Of a stretch of DNA of 35,945 nt, positions 16,730 through 25,363 are shown in pieces. Each line of letters starts with the position of its first letter. Position 1 is the first letter of the stretch. A model generated the notes under the pieces. It was not told where the DNA came from. It worked only from the letters and a program-made list of their open reading frames with translations, and did not search any database. Made by a program: the position numbers and the translations under genes. The stretch comes from Pseudomonadota bacterium (lineage in GTDB: Bacteria; Pseudomonadota; Gammaproteobacteria; Burkholderiales; Burkholderiaceae_D), in NCBI GenBank assembly GCA_023420795.1, contig JAEZVM010000257.1, positions 1-35,945 of the forward strand, given 5' to 3'.

Positions 16730-16730
16730 A

Positions 16731-17237
16731 TTACCCCAGCTGATTCAGCAGGGTCTCGGCATTCGATACTTCGAACTTGCCTGGTTGCTCGATATTCAGC
16801 TGCCTGACGACGCCGTCTTCAACCAGCATCGAATAGCGCTGCGAGCGAATGCCCATGCCGCGCGCGGTCAGGTCGAATTCGAGGCCAAGCGTCTTGGTGA
16901 AATCCGCGCTGCCGTCAGCCATCATGCGCACGATGCCGGTCGCTTTCTGCTCGCGGCCCCACGCGCCCATCACGAACGCATCGTTTACCGAGATGCACCA
17001 GATTTCATCGACACCCTTCGCCTTCAGCTTGTCAGCATTGGCGATATAACCGGGCACATGTTGCGCGGAACAGGTTGGCGTATACGCACCGGGCAAACCG
17101 AAGATGGCGATCTTCTTGCCTTTGACAAGCTCGCTGACGTTGAACACGTTCGGTCCCAGCGAACAGCCTTCCGATTCGACTTCGATGAATTCAAACAGCT
17201 TGCCTTCAGGCAGGCGGTCTCCGATCTTGATGGTCAT
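16731..17237 (-). CDS. Peroxiredoxin (Prx5-like)
   Basis: This is a thiol peroxidase that reduces hydrogen peroxide or organic peroxides. The 168-residue product has the Prx5-type active site PGAYTPTCS with peroxidatic Cys56, the supporting threonine at 53, and the later arginine in SQRYSM. Other cysteines are Cys25 and Cys81, so an atypical two-cysteine or one-cysteine (glutaredoxin/glutathione-reduced) mechanism are both possible. A GAGGAG sequence precedes the ATG. It follows ftsZ on the same strand but behind a strong terminator whose T-run ends about 30 bases before the start, so its promoter must overlap the terminator or it depends on read-through. From memory, a peroxiredoxin between ftsZ and lpxC is usual in Burkholderiales. 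Confidence 0.92.
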   Translation of the reverse strand: MTIKIGDRLPEGKLFEFIEVESEGCSLGPNVFNVSELVKGKKIAIFGLPGAYTPTCSAQHVPGYIANADKLKAKGVDEIWCISVNDAFVMGAWGREQKATGIVRMMADGSADFTKTLGLEFDLTARGMGIRSQRYSMLVEDGVVRQLNIEQPGKFEVSNAETLLNQLG

Positions 17238-17266
17238 GATGTGGCTCCTCTAGTCTCGTGGTCTTC

Positions 17267-17299
17267 AAAAGAAAACGCCGCACCACCAGGGTGCGGCGT
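17267..17299 (-). terminator. Intrinsic terminator after ftsZ
   Basis: On the minus strand ACGCCGCACC, a short loop, GGTGCGGCGT and TTTCTTTT form a 10-bp GC-rich stem with a T-run, about 80 bases after the ftsZ stop. It should end the dcw transcript. Confidence 0.82.
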
Positions 17300-17377
17300 C
17301 GAGACTGCAGTATGCCTTGTTCCCGCCGTTCCTGCAGGGAGGGAGTCAGCCGCCCTGCAAGTCAGGCTGGCAAGCGA

Positions 17378-18562
17378 TCAGTCGGCCTGCTTTCGCAGGA
17401 AGGCCGGAATGTCGTAGGTTTCCATCCCGTTCTTTTCCAGCGCACGCACCGTTTCCGATGCGGACTCGCGGCGCCATACAGCCGGCGCCTTCAAGCCGTC
17501 GAACGACGGTGCAGGCTGTGCAGCACCGTTACCCATCATGCCGCCCTGCATGATCGGCTCGTTGTGGGTACCGGTGCGCAGTACCGGCGTCTGCACCAGC
17601 TGCACGTTCTTGCGCGCACGGCCAAGGCCGGTTGCAACCACGGTCACGCGGATGTCATCGCCCATCTTGTCGTCGTACGCGATACCTTGCGCAATCGATG
17701 CATCCGGTGCGGCAAAGGCACGCACGGTGGCCATGACCTCTTTGATTTCCTTACCCTTGAGGCTGCGGCTGGCGGTGACGTTGACCAGCACGCCACGCGC
17801 GCCGGACAGGTCGATGCCGTCCAGCAGCGGCGATGCCACTGCCTGCTCGGCGGCGATACGCGCGCGATCGACGCCGGACGCGGTCGCGGTGCCCATCATC
17901 GCCTTGCCCTGCTCGCCCATGATGGTCTTGACGTCATTGAAGTCGACGTTGATGTGGCCCGGCACATTGATGATTTCGGCGATGCCGGCAACCGCATTGT
18001 TGAGCACGTCGTCGGCATGCTGCAGCCATTCGATCATGCTGTCGTCTTCGTAGATTTCTTCCAGCTTCTCGTTGAGGATCACGATCAGCGAATCGACGTG
18101 CTGCGACAACGCCTCCAGGCCTTCGTCGGCGATTTCCATGCATTTCGCGCCCTCGTACGAGAACGGCTTGGACACCACGGCGACCGTCAGCGCGCCCTGT
18201 TCCTTCGCCACCTGCGCCACAATCGGCGCAGCGCCGGTGCCGGTGCCGCCGCCCATGCCCGCTGCGATGAACACCATATGCGCGCCGCGCAGCGCATCTT
18301 CGATGCGCTCACGCGATTCTTCCGCCAGCTGGCGGCCGACATCCGGCTTCATGCCGGCGCCGAGGCCGGTTTCGCCGATCTGGATGATGTTGTGGGCCTT
18401 CGACTGCGCCAGTGCCTGCGCATCGGTGTTGGCAGCGATGAACTCGACGCCGGACACGCCCTTGTTGATCATGTGTTGTACTGCATTGCCTCCTGCTCCG
18501 CCGACACCGACGACCTTGATCACGGTACCGAGGTTTGCGTTATCGATCATATCGATTTCCAT
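17378..18562 (-). CDS. ftsZ: Cell division GTPase FtsZ
   Basis: FtsZ is the tubulin-like GTPase that forms the cytokinetic ring at mid-cell. The 394-residue protein has the nucleotide-binding KVVGVGGAGGNAV at the N-terminus, tubulin signature GGGTGTG (104-110), and the T7 synergy loop NVDFND (205-210) with the aspartates needed for GTP hydrolysis across the subunit interface. A short variable linker (about 320-380) leads to the conserved C-terminal peptide DIPAFLRKQAD, the docking site for FtsA, ZipA and MinC. AGGGAG lies upstream of the ATG. It is the last gene of the dcw cluster, separated from ftsA by 95 bases that can fold into a hairpin. Confidence 0.99.
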   Translation of the reverse strand: MEIDMIDNANLGTVIKVVGVGGAGGNAVQHMINKGVSGVEFIAANTDAQALAQSKAHNIIQIGETGLGAGMKPDVGRQLAEESRERIEDALRGAHMVFIAAGMGGGTGTGAAPIVAQVAKEQGALTVAVVSKPFSYEGAKCMEIADEGLEALSQHVDSLIVILNEKLEEIYEDDSMIEWLQHADDVLNNAVAGIAEIINVPGHINVDFNDVKTIMGEQGKAMMGTATASGVDRARIAAEQAVASPLLDGIDLSGARGVLVNVTASRSLKGKEIKEVMATVRAFAAPDASIAQGIAYDDKMGDDIRVTVVATGLGRARKNVQLVQTPVLRTGTHNEPIMQGGMMGNGAAQPAPSFDGLKAPAVWRRESASETVRALEKNGMETYDIPAFLRKQAD

Positions 18563-18580
18563 GATGACTCCCTTTGTGAT

Positions 18581-18628
18581 GCAGTTCTCAGTCGTTAGTC
18601 CCCGCGCGATGCGGCGACTAGCAACTGC
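18581..18628 (-). other. Imperfect hairpin in the ftsA-ftsZ gap
   Basis: Inverted repeats GCAGTT/AACTGC (outer) and TAGTC-C-CCGC / GCGG-C-GACTA (inner, one mismatch) surround a GCGAT loop, starting about 19 bases before the ftsZ ATG. There is no T-run. It could be a processing or translation-control element that sets FtsZ output apart from FtsA; not tested. Confidence 0.4.
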
Positions 18629-18657
18629 AAACTGCGGTTAATGCCGAAAAATTATTG

Positions 18658-19890
18658 TTAAAAATTACCCAAAAACCACTCTTTCATGCGCTGCCACACC
18701 GCCTTCAACGAACCATCCTGTCGTGTGACGATATGGCCGCGCAGATACTGCTTCTTTGCTTCCAATAACAACCCCAACACCGTCGAATAACGCGGACTGC
18801 GCACCACATCGGCGAGCTGCCCGCTGTACTCCGGCACGCCAAGGCGCGCCGGTTTCAAAAAGATGTCTTCCGCCAGTTCCACCATGCCCGGCATCATCGA
18901 AGTACCTCCGGTCAGCACGATGCCCGACGACAGCACTTCCTCATAGCCGGACTCGCGCACCACCTGGTGTACCAGAGCGAACAATTCCTCGACACGCGGC
19001 TCGATCACCGCTGCCAGCGCCTGACGCGACAGCGTGCGCGAGCCACGGTCGCCAAGGCCCGGCACTTCCAGCGTCTCGCCCGGATCGGCCAGCACCTGCT
19101 TGGCCGCGCCGAAGCGCAGTTTGATCTCTTCCGCCTCGGCGGTCGGCGTGCGCAGCGCCATCGCAATGTCATTGGTGATCTGATCGCCAGCGATCGGGAT
19201 CACTGCGGTATGCCGGATTGCGCCTTCTGTGAAGATCGCCACGTCGGTGGTACCGCCACCGATGTCGATCAGCACCACGCCGAGTTCCTTTTCATCGGGT
19301 GTGAGCACCGAGTCGGCGGACGCCATCGGCTGCAGGATCAGGTCCGACACCTCCAGGCCGCAGCGGCGCACGCACTTGACGATGTTCTGCACCGCCGATA
19401 CCGCGCCGGTGACGATGTGCACTTTCACTTCGAGGCGGATGCCGCTCATGCCGATCGGCTCGCGCACGTCTTCCTGGTTATCGACGATGAATTCCTGCGG
19501 CACCGTGTGCAGCAGCTGCTGATCGGTCGGGATGTTGACCGCTTTCGCCGTCTCGATCACCCGCGCGACGTCGGTCGCCGTGACTTCCTTGTCCTTGATC
19601 GCCACCATGCCGCTCGAATTGAAGCTGCGGATATGGCTGCCGGCGATGCCGGTATAGACATTCTTGATCTTGCAGTCAGCCATCAGCTCGGCTTCTTCCA
19701 GCGCACGCTGGATCGATTCAACCGTCGCCTCGATGTTGACCACTACTCCCTTCTTTAGTCCCTTGGACTCATGCTGCCCGAGGCCGATGACCTCGTGTCT
19801 CCCGTTCGGCAGCACCTCGGCGACGACCGCCACCACCTTCGAGGTGCCGATGTCGAGGCCGACGATCAGGTTTTTCGCGTCTTTTGTCAT
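18658..19890 (-). CDS. ftsA: Cell division protein FtsA
   Basis: FtsA is an actin-like ATPase that tethers FtsZ to the membrane and recruits later division proteins. The 410-residue product shows the phosphate-1 loop GLDIGTSKVVA (about 11-21), the phosphate-2 block VVLIDIGGGTTDVAIF (about 205-220) and adenosine motif GIVLTGGTSMMPG. The C-terminal end VWQRMKEWFLGNF is the amphipathic membrane-targeting helix. Its start overlaps the ftsQ stop by four bases (ATGA), indicating coupling. Length and motifs are normal. Confidence 0.98.
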   Translation of the reverse strand: MTKDAKNLIVGLDIGTSKVVAVVAEVLPNGRHEVIGLGQHESKGLKKGVVVNIEATVESIQRALEEAELMADCKIKNVYTGIAGSHIRSFNSSGMVAIKDKEVTATDVARVIETAKAVNIPTDQQLLHTVPQEFIVDNQEDVREPIGMSGIRLEVKVHIVTGAVSAVQNIVKCVRRCGLEVSDLILQPMASADSVLTPDEKELGVVLIDIGGGTTDVAIFTEGAIRHTAVIPIAGDQITNDIAMALRTPTAEAEEIKLRFGAAKQVLADPGETLEVPGLGDRGSRTLSRQALAAVIEPRVEELFALVHQVVRESGYEEVLSSGIVLTGGTSMMPGMVELAEDIFLKPARLGVPEYSGQLADVVRSPRYSTVLGLLLEAKKQYLRGHIVTRQDGSLKAVWQRMKEWFLGNF

Positions 19891-20669
19891 GTTTTCCCGC
19901 TTGCCTTTTTCTTTCCATCCATTCCGAAGGCCAGACCCTGCGCCTTCAGCGCCAGACCGTTCGGATACCGCATATCCACACTTTCAATCCTGTCCTGCAA
20001 GCGCGTCACCAACTGCGGATAAATCCCGACCAGCCGAGCGACCCGATCCTTCAACGTCACCTTGCCCTGCTCGCTGCCCAGCTCAACGGTCATGCCGTTG
20101 TTCAGCTTCACCGTCCATGCATAGCGGCCCGACAGCTGCACCGACTCGGGCGCGAGGCTAATCGGCGCAAACCATTCCTGCAACTGACGGTAGCGCAGCA
20201 CCACATCCTTCTCGCTGCCGTCCGGCCCGGAAAACACCGGCAGCGCGCCGTCCTCTTCCGCTTCCGCGAGGTTAGCGGTGAACACGTCGCCCTTGGCCGA
20301 CAGCAGGCGCCCGTCGTCGCCCCAAGTGCCCAGCGGCTTATGCTCCTCGATCGTCACGATCAGCTTGTTCGGCCACTCGCGCCGCACCGACGCCTTGCGC
20401 ACCCACGGCACAGCCTCGAATGCGACCCGTACTGCATCAAGGTTCGAGGTAAAGAAATTGCCCTTGATGCGAGGCAGCGCGGTGGTGCGCACCGTCGATG
20501 CGTTAACGTGCCGCAGTTGCGTTTCGTCGACAGCGTCGATGCGGATCACCTTCAGCGTAAACATCGGTTGCTGCGCCACCCACCACAGGCCGGACGCGAT
20601 CACGCCCAGTACCAGCAGGCCAAGCAGGGCGCTGGTGGTTGCATTGAGCATTCTGACGTCGTGCCACAT
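19887..20669 (-). CDS. ftsQ: Cell division protein FtsQ
   Basis: FtsQ is a bitopic divisome protein that links the cytoplasmic ring to the periplasmic FtsL/FtsB and FtsW/FtsI machinery. The 260-residue product has a short cytoplasmic start, one membrane helix (about 12-32), a POTRA domain (about 37-108, with VPWVRKASVRREWPNKLIVTI) and the FtsQ beta domain behind it. An alternative ATG at residue 7 would shorten the cytoplasmic tail; neither start has a strong ribosome binding site. It lies between ddlB and ftsA as in most proteobacteria. Confidence 0.96.
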   Translation of the reverse strand: MWHDVRMLNATTSALLGLLVLGVIASGLWWVAQQPMFTLKVIRIDAVDETQLRHVNASTVRTTALPRIKGNFFTSNLDAVRVAFEAVPWVRKASVRREWPNKLIVTIEEHKPLGTWGDDGRLLSAKGDVFTANLAEAEEDGALPVFSGPDGSEKDVVLRYRQLQEWFAPISLAPESVQLSGRYAWTVKLNNGMTVELGSEQGKVTLKDRVARLVGIYPQLVTRLQDRIESVDMRYPNGLALKAQGLAFGMDGKKKASGKT

Positions 20670-20697
20670 AGTCGTTATGTTTCGCCCTGTCTTCCGC

Positions 20698-21684
20698 TTA
20701 CTTCACTTTCCAGTCCTGCGTCGGCTTCAGATCCAGGTCGGCCGAGCGCAATATCTCCACGCACAAATCCTCGTAGCTCACGCCAGCCGCCTTCGCCGAC
20801 ATCGGCACCAGCGAATGGCCGGTCATGCCGGGCGATGTATTGATCTCCAGCAGGAACGGCTCGTTGTCGGAGGCGCGCAGCATGAAATCGACGCGAGCCC
20901 AGCCCGAGCATCCGACCGCATTGAAAGCGCGTACCGCGATTTCCTGAATCCGCTGCGCCAACGATGCATCCAGCGGCGCCGGGCAAAGGTATTTCGTGTC
21001 ATCGCTGAAGTACTTGTTCTGGTAGTCGTAATTGCCCTGCGGAGCACGGATTTCCACGATGGGCAGCGCGCGCGTGCTGCGCCCCGCTCCCAGCACCGGC
21101 ACCGTCAATTCGCGCCCGACGATGAATTCCTCCGCAAGCACCGCATCGTCATACTTCGCACACAAATCGAATCCACCCTGCACTTCCGCCGCCGACGTCA
21201 CCTTGGCGATGCCGATGGTCGAGCCTTCATGCGGCGCCTTCAGCATCAGCGGCAGGCCCAGATCATCCGGCAGCTTGCGCAGTTCCTCGGCGCTCGCCGC
21301 TTTCGAATCGAGCACCGCAAAGCACGGGGTCGGCAGGCCGTAGTTCAGCCAGATACGCTTGGTCATCACCTTGTCCATGCCGATGGCCGATGCCATCACG
21401 CCTGAACCGGTGTACGGAATACCGAGCTGTTCCAGCACGCCCTGCAGCGTGCCATCCTCGCCGTAGCGGCCATGCAGCGCAATGAACACGCGATCGAACT
21501 TTTCGGCGGCCAGTTCGGCCAGACTGCGCTCTGCCGGATCGAAGCCATGCGCATCGACGCCCTTGTCCTGCAAGGCCTTCAGCACGCCGGCTCCCGACAT
21601 CAGCGATACCTCGCGCTCGGCGGAACGACCGCCGAACAGCACGCCAACTTTTCCAAATTCCTTCTTCAAATCTTTGGTGCTCAT
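20698..21684 (-). CDS. ddlB: D-alanine--D-alanine ligase
   Basis: This ATP-grasp enzyme joins two D-alanines to make the dipeptide that MurF adds to the peptidoglycan precursor. The 328-residue sequence has KVGVLFGGRSAEREVSLMSG at the N-terminus, the ATP-binding LMLKAPHEGSTIGI loop, and the metal-binding LLEINTSPGMTGHSLVP near the C-terminus. I start at the ATG at 21684 (AGGCAGG upstream) rather than the TTG two codons earlier. Fifteen bases separate it from murC and 28 from ftsQ. The symbol follows its place in the dcw cluster. Confidence 0.97.
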   Translation of the reverse strand: MSTKDLKKEFGKVGVLFGGRSAEREVSLMSGAGVLKALQDKGVDAHGFDPAERSLAELAAEKFDRVFIALHGRYGEDGTLQGVLEQLGIPYTGSGVMASAIGMDKVMTKRIWLNYGLPTPCFAVLDSKAASAEELRKLPDDLGLPLMLKAPHEGSTIGIAKVTSAAEVQGGFDLCAKYDDAVLAEEFIVGRELTVPVLGAGRSTRALPIVEIRAPQGNYDYQNKYFSDDTKYLCPAPLDASLAQRIQEIAVRAFNAVGCSGWARVDFMLRASDNEPFLLEINTSPGMTGHSLVPMSAKAAGVSYEDLCVEILRSADLDLKPTQDWKVK

Positions 21685-21699
21685 AATCAAACCTGCCTT

Positions 21700-23085
21700 T
21701 CAGCCTGCCTGGGCCAGCTTGCCCGGCACGCCGCTAATCGAACCGGCGCCCATGGTGATCACCACGTCGCCATCCTTTGCCATGCCCATGATGGTGGCCG
21801 GCATCTCATTGATGTCCTCGACGAAGATCGGTTCCACCTTGCCCAGCACGCGCAGCGCGTGCGAGAGCGCGCGTCCGTCTGCGGCGACGATAGGCTGCTC
21901 GCCGGCTGCGTAGACTTCCGCCAGCACCAGGGCATCGACGGTGGACAGCACCTTCACGAAATCCTCGAACAAATCGCGCGTACGGGTATAGCGGTGCGGC
22001 TGAAACGCCAGCACCAGCCTGCGCCCCGGAAACGCGCCACGTGCGGCAGCGAGCGTCGCCGCCGTCTCGACCGGGTGATGGCCGTAGTCGTCCACCAGCG
22101 TGAACGAACCTCCATCCGGCAAGGCGATCTCGCCATAACGGGTGAAGCGACGGCCGACGCCGTTGAATTCGCGCAGCGCCTTCTGGGTTGCGCAGTCATC
22201 GACGCCAAGCTCGCGGGCGATCGCGATCGCCGCGCAGGCGTTCTGCACGTTGTGCATGCCGGGCTGGTTGAGATGCACGGCCAGCGGCGGATAGCCATCC
22301 TGGATTACGGTAAATTCCATGTGGCTGTTTACCGCCTTCGCATCAATCGCGCGCACCTGCGCTTCTTCGCGGAAGCCATAGGTGACGATCGGCTTGGAGA
22401 TGAAGGGCATGATCTCGCGCACATTCGGATCATCGATGCACAGCATCGCCACGCCGTAGAACGGCAGCCGCTGCGTGAACTCGACGAAGGCCTGCTTCAG
22501 CTTGGCGAAGCTGTGGTCATAGGTATCCATGTGGTCAGCATCGATGTTCGTGATGACTTCGATGCATGGCGACAGGTTCAGGAACGAGGCATCCGACTCG
22601 TCGGCCTCGGCGACGATGAAGTCGCCGGCACCCAGCTTTGCATTGGCGCCCGCGCTGTTCAGGCGGCCGCCGATGACGAAGGTCGGGTCCAGCCCACCCT
22701 CGGCCAGCACGCTGGCGACCAGGCTGGTGGTGGTGGTCTTGCCGTGCGTGCCGGCGATCGCGATGCCCTGCTTCAGGCGCATCAGCTCGGCCAGCATGAT
22801 CGCGCGCGGCACGATCGGAATGCGTTTCGCGCGTGCGGCAAGCACTTCCGGATTGTCGCCCTTGACGGCGGTGGAGGTGACGACTGCATCCGCGCCTTCC
22901 ACGTTTTCCGCGGTATGCCCGAGCGTGACCTTCGCGCCGAGTTCGGCCAGCCGCTGCGTCGCCGCATTGCGACCGAGGTCGGAGCCGGACACGGTGTAGC
23001 CGAGATTCAACAGCACCTCGGCGATGCCGCTCATGCCGCTGCCGCCAATGCCGACGAAATGAATGTTCTTTACCTTATGTTTCAT
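21700..23085 (-). CDS. murC: UDP-N-acetylmuramate--L-alanine ligase MurC
   Basis: MurC adds L-alanine to UDP-MurNAc, the first amino acid of the stem peptide. The 461-residue protein has the N-terminal UDP-binding fold (HFVGIGGSGMSGIAEVL, about 9-25), the Mur-ligase P-loop GTHGKTTTT (112-120), the central EADESDASFL and TNIDADHMDTY blocks, and the C-terminal domain with DDYGHHPVE. Its ATG overlaps the murG stop by four bases. Typical in length and motifs. Confidence 0.98.
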   Translation of the reverse strand: MKHKVKNIHFVGIGGSGMSGIAEVLLNLGYTVSGSDLGRNAATQRLAELGAKVTLGHTAENVEGADAVVTSTAVKGDNPEVLAARAKRIPIVPRAIMLAELMRLKQGIAIAGTHGKTTTTSLVASVLAEGGLDPTFVIGGRLNSAGANAKLGAGDFIVAEADESDASFLNLSPCIEVITNIDADHMDTYDHSFAKLKQAFVEFTQRLPFYGVAMLCIDDPNVREIMPFISKPIVTYGFREEAQVRAIDAKAVNSHMEFTVIQDGYPPLAVHLNQPGMHNVQNACAAIAIARELGVDDCATQKALREFNGVGRRFTRYGEIALPDGGSFTLVDDYGHHPVETAATLAAARGAFPGRRLVLAFQPHRYTRTRDLFEDFVKVLSTVDALVLAEVYAAGEQPIVAADGRALSHALRVLGKVEPIFVEDINEMPATIMGMAKDGDVVITMGAGSISGVPGKLAQAG

Positions 23086-24158
23086 GCTTTGTTTGTCAAT
23101 TCTTCCAATACGTTCGCGATCGCTTCATTCGCGTCGCGCCTCCCGATGCTGCGTGCCGCTTCGGCCATCGTTCTGCACTCGTCGCGCGTGAGCGACTGCA
23201 GCAGTTGCGCCAGCCGCTCCGGATTCAACTCCCCCTGCGGCAGATGCACTGCCGCTTTCTGCTTCGCCATCCACTGCGCGTTGTCCCGCTGGTGCGACGT
23301 CGTCGATGCCACCAGCGGCACCAGCACACTGGCGACACCGGCCGCAGTCAATTCCGACACGGTGATCGCGCCGGCGCGGCAGATCACCAGATCCGCTTCC
23401 GCATAGCGGCGCGGCATGTCGTCGATGAAATCCACTACCTCTGCCTGCACCTGTGCATTCGCATAGGCGGCGCGCAATGCGTCGATATGCTGCTTGCCCG
23501 ACTGATGCGTGACCACGGGGCGCACATCGGCCGGAATGCGCGCCAGCGCCGCAGGCAGCGTCTCGTTCAACACCTTCGCGCCGAGGCTGCCGCCCACCAC
23601 CAGCAGCCGCAGCGGACCGCTGCGGGCCGCGTAGCGCTGCGCCGGTGGCGGCACATCGATGATTTCCTTACGCACAGGATTGCCTGTCACCAGTGCCTTG
23701 CCTGCCGCATTGCCGAAATCTGCGGGGAAGCCAAACAGCACGCGCTGCGCGAGCGGCGCGAGCGTCTTGTTCGACAGCAGCAGCGCCGCATCCGCGTTCA
23801 CCAGCGCCAGCGGCACACCGCGCAGCTTCGCCATCATCCCGCCGGGCACTGTCACGTAACCGCCCATGCCAAGCACCACGTCCGGCTTGCGGCGGCCGAT
23901 GATGCTGAAGCAGGAAGCAAAGCCCGCTACCAGCTTGAAGGCGCCACGCGCGGTATGCATTAGCCCCTTGCCGCGCACGCCGGCGAAATCGATCGAATCC
24001 ATTTCGATGCCGTGTTTCGGCACGATGTCGCGCTCCATGCCATGCATGGTGCCGAGCCACGACACCTGCCAACCGCGCGCACGCATCGTCTGCGCGATCG
24101 CCAGCCCCGGGAAAATGTGTCCACCGGTGCCGGCCGCCATGATCAACAGGCGCTTCAT
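23082..24158 (-). CDS. murG: Lipid II synthase MurG
   Basis: MurG transfers GlcNAc from UDP-GlcNAc to lipid I on the inner face of the membrane, producing lipid II. The 358-residue GT-B glycosyltransferase has the first glycine loop GTGGHIFPGLA (10-20), the second glycine loop GGSLGAKVLNETLP, and the donor-binding CRAGAITVSELTAAG stretch. It overlaps ftsW and murC by four bases each (ATGA), so the three are translationally coupled. No unusual feature. Confidence 0.98.
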   Translation of the reverse strand: MKRLLIMAAGTGGHIFPGLAIAQTMRARGWQVSWLGTMHGMERDIVPKHGIEMDSIDFAGVRGKGLMHTARGAFKLVAGFASCFSIIGRRKPDVVLGMGGYVTVPGGMMAKLRGVPLALVNADAALLLSNKTLAPLAQRVLFGFPADFGNAAGKALVTGNPVRKEIIDVPPPAQRYAARSGPLRLLVVGGSLGAKVLNETLPAALARIPADVRPVVTHQSGKQHIDALRAAYANAQVQAEVVDFIDDMPRRYAEADLVICRAGAITVSELTAAGVASVLVPLVASTTSHQRDNAQWMAKQKAAVHLPQGELNPERLAQLLQSLTRDECRTMAEAARSIGRRDANEAIANVLEELTNKA

Positions 24159-25363
24159 ATCCGGCCTCCGCGCATGAGCACTCTATTTTCGTAATCGATC
24201 CTCAACAGGATCGCCAGCCCGACGCAGTTGATCAGCACGCCTGAGCCGCCATAACTCATCAATGGCAAGGTCAATCCCTTGGTCGGCAGCAGTCCGAGAT
24301 TCACGCCCATGTTGATGAATGCCTGCACGCCAATCCAGATGCCAATGCCTTTCGCGGCAAGGCCGGCAAAGGTCAGGTCCAGTGCGATCGCCTGACGGCC
24401 GATTTCGAACGAACGCTTGACGATCCAGTAAAACAGCGCAACGACCACCAGCACACCGGCAAAACCCAGTTCCTCGCCGATCACGGCGAGCAGGAAGTCG
24501 GTGTGCGCCTCCGGCAGGTAGTGCAGCTTTTCGACGCTGCCACCAAGGCCGACGCCGAACAGCTCACCACGCCCGAAGGCGATCAGCGAATGCGACAGCT
24601 GGTATGCCTTGCCCAGCGCATTGCTTTCTTCCCACGGATTCAGGTAAGCGAAGATGCGCTCGCGCCGCCACGGTGAAAGCAGGATCACCATGCTGAAGAT
24701 GCCTACCAGCGTCGCGCCGATCCCGCCGAACCAGATGCCGTTGATGCCGCCCAGGAAAAGGATGCCCATCGCAATGCAGACGATCACGCCGAACGCGCCG
24801 AGATCCGGCTCCAGCAGCAAGAGCAGGCCAACAAAGCCGATTGCAAAGGTCATCGGCATGAAGCCCTTGGTCAGCTTGTGCATCACTTCCTGCTTGCGCA
24901 CCGTGTAGTCGGCCGCATACAGGACGACGAACAACTTCATCAGTTCGGACGGCTGCAGGTTGAATACCTTGAACGACAGCCAGCGCCGCGCGCCATTGAC
25001 GCCCTTGCCGATACCGGGAATCAGCACCAGTACCAGCAGTACGAGCGTTGCGACGAACAGATACGGCGCCAGCCGTTGCCAGGTTTCGATACGCACTCGG
25101 AAGGCAAGCATGCCGGCGACCATCGCCGCACCGATGAACATCGCCTGCCTGAACAGGAAATGTGAGTTCTTGTAGCTCGCATACTTTGGCGAATCCGGCA
25201 ATGCGATCGATGCCGAGTACACCATCACCATTCCAAGCAGCATCAGCAGCACGACCACCCACACCAGCGGCTGGTCGTACTCCATCATCTTCGAGCGCTG
25301 CACAACGCCTGGCAGCGGCGCGCCCGAGGATGAAGTGCCGAAGGATGGCAGGGCAAATCTCAT
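24155..25363 (-). CDS. ftsW: SEDS peptidoglycan polymerase FtsW
   Basis: FtsW is the septal SEDS glycosyltransferase that polymerises lipid II together with FtsI. The 402-residue protein has about ten membrane helices after a 30-residue cytoplasmic start, the family block RRWLSFKVFNLQPSELMKL, and the large periplasmic loop with the presumed catalytic aspartate Asp289 in EAHTDFLLAVIGEELG. The C-terminal part keeps the LPTKGLTLPLMSYGGSG motif. The ATG overlaps the murD stop by four bases; MMEYDQPL at residue 26 would be an alternative start but loses that coupling. Confidence 0.98.
   Translation of the reverse strand: MRFALPSFGTSSSGAPLPGVVQRSKMMEYDQPLVWVVVLLMLLGMVMVYSASIALPDSPKYASYKNSHFLFRQAMFIGAAMVAGMLAFRVRIETWQRLAPYLFVATLVLLVLVLIPGIGKGVNGARRWLSFKVFNLQPSELMKLFVVLYAADYTVRKQEVMHKLTKGFMPMTFAIGFVGLLLLLEPDLGAFGVIVCIAMGILFLGGINGIWFGGIGATLVGIFSMVILLSPWRRERIFAYLNPWEESNALGKAYQLSHSLIAFGRGELFGVGLGGSVEKLHYLPEAHTDFLLAVIGEELGFAGVLVVVALFYWIVKRSFEIGRQAIALDLTFAGLAAKGIGIWIGVQAFINMGVNLGLLPTKGLTLPLMSYGGSGVLINCVGLAILLRIDYENRVLMRGGRI

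Noticed and set aside
21472..23406. 644-codon plus-strand open frame
   Set aside because: Antisense to ddlB and murC with the same shadow composition and no recognisable domain.
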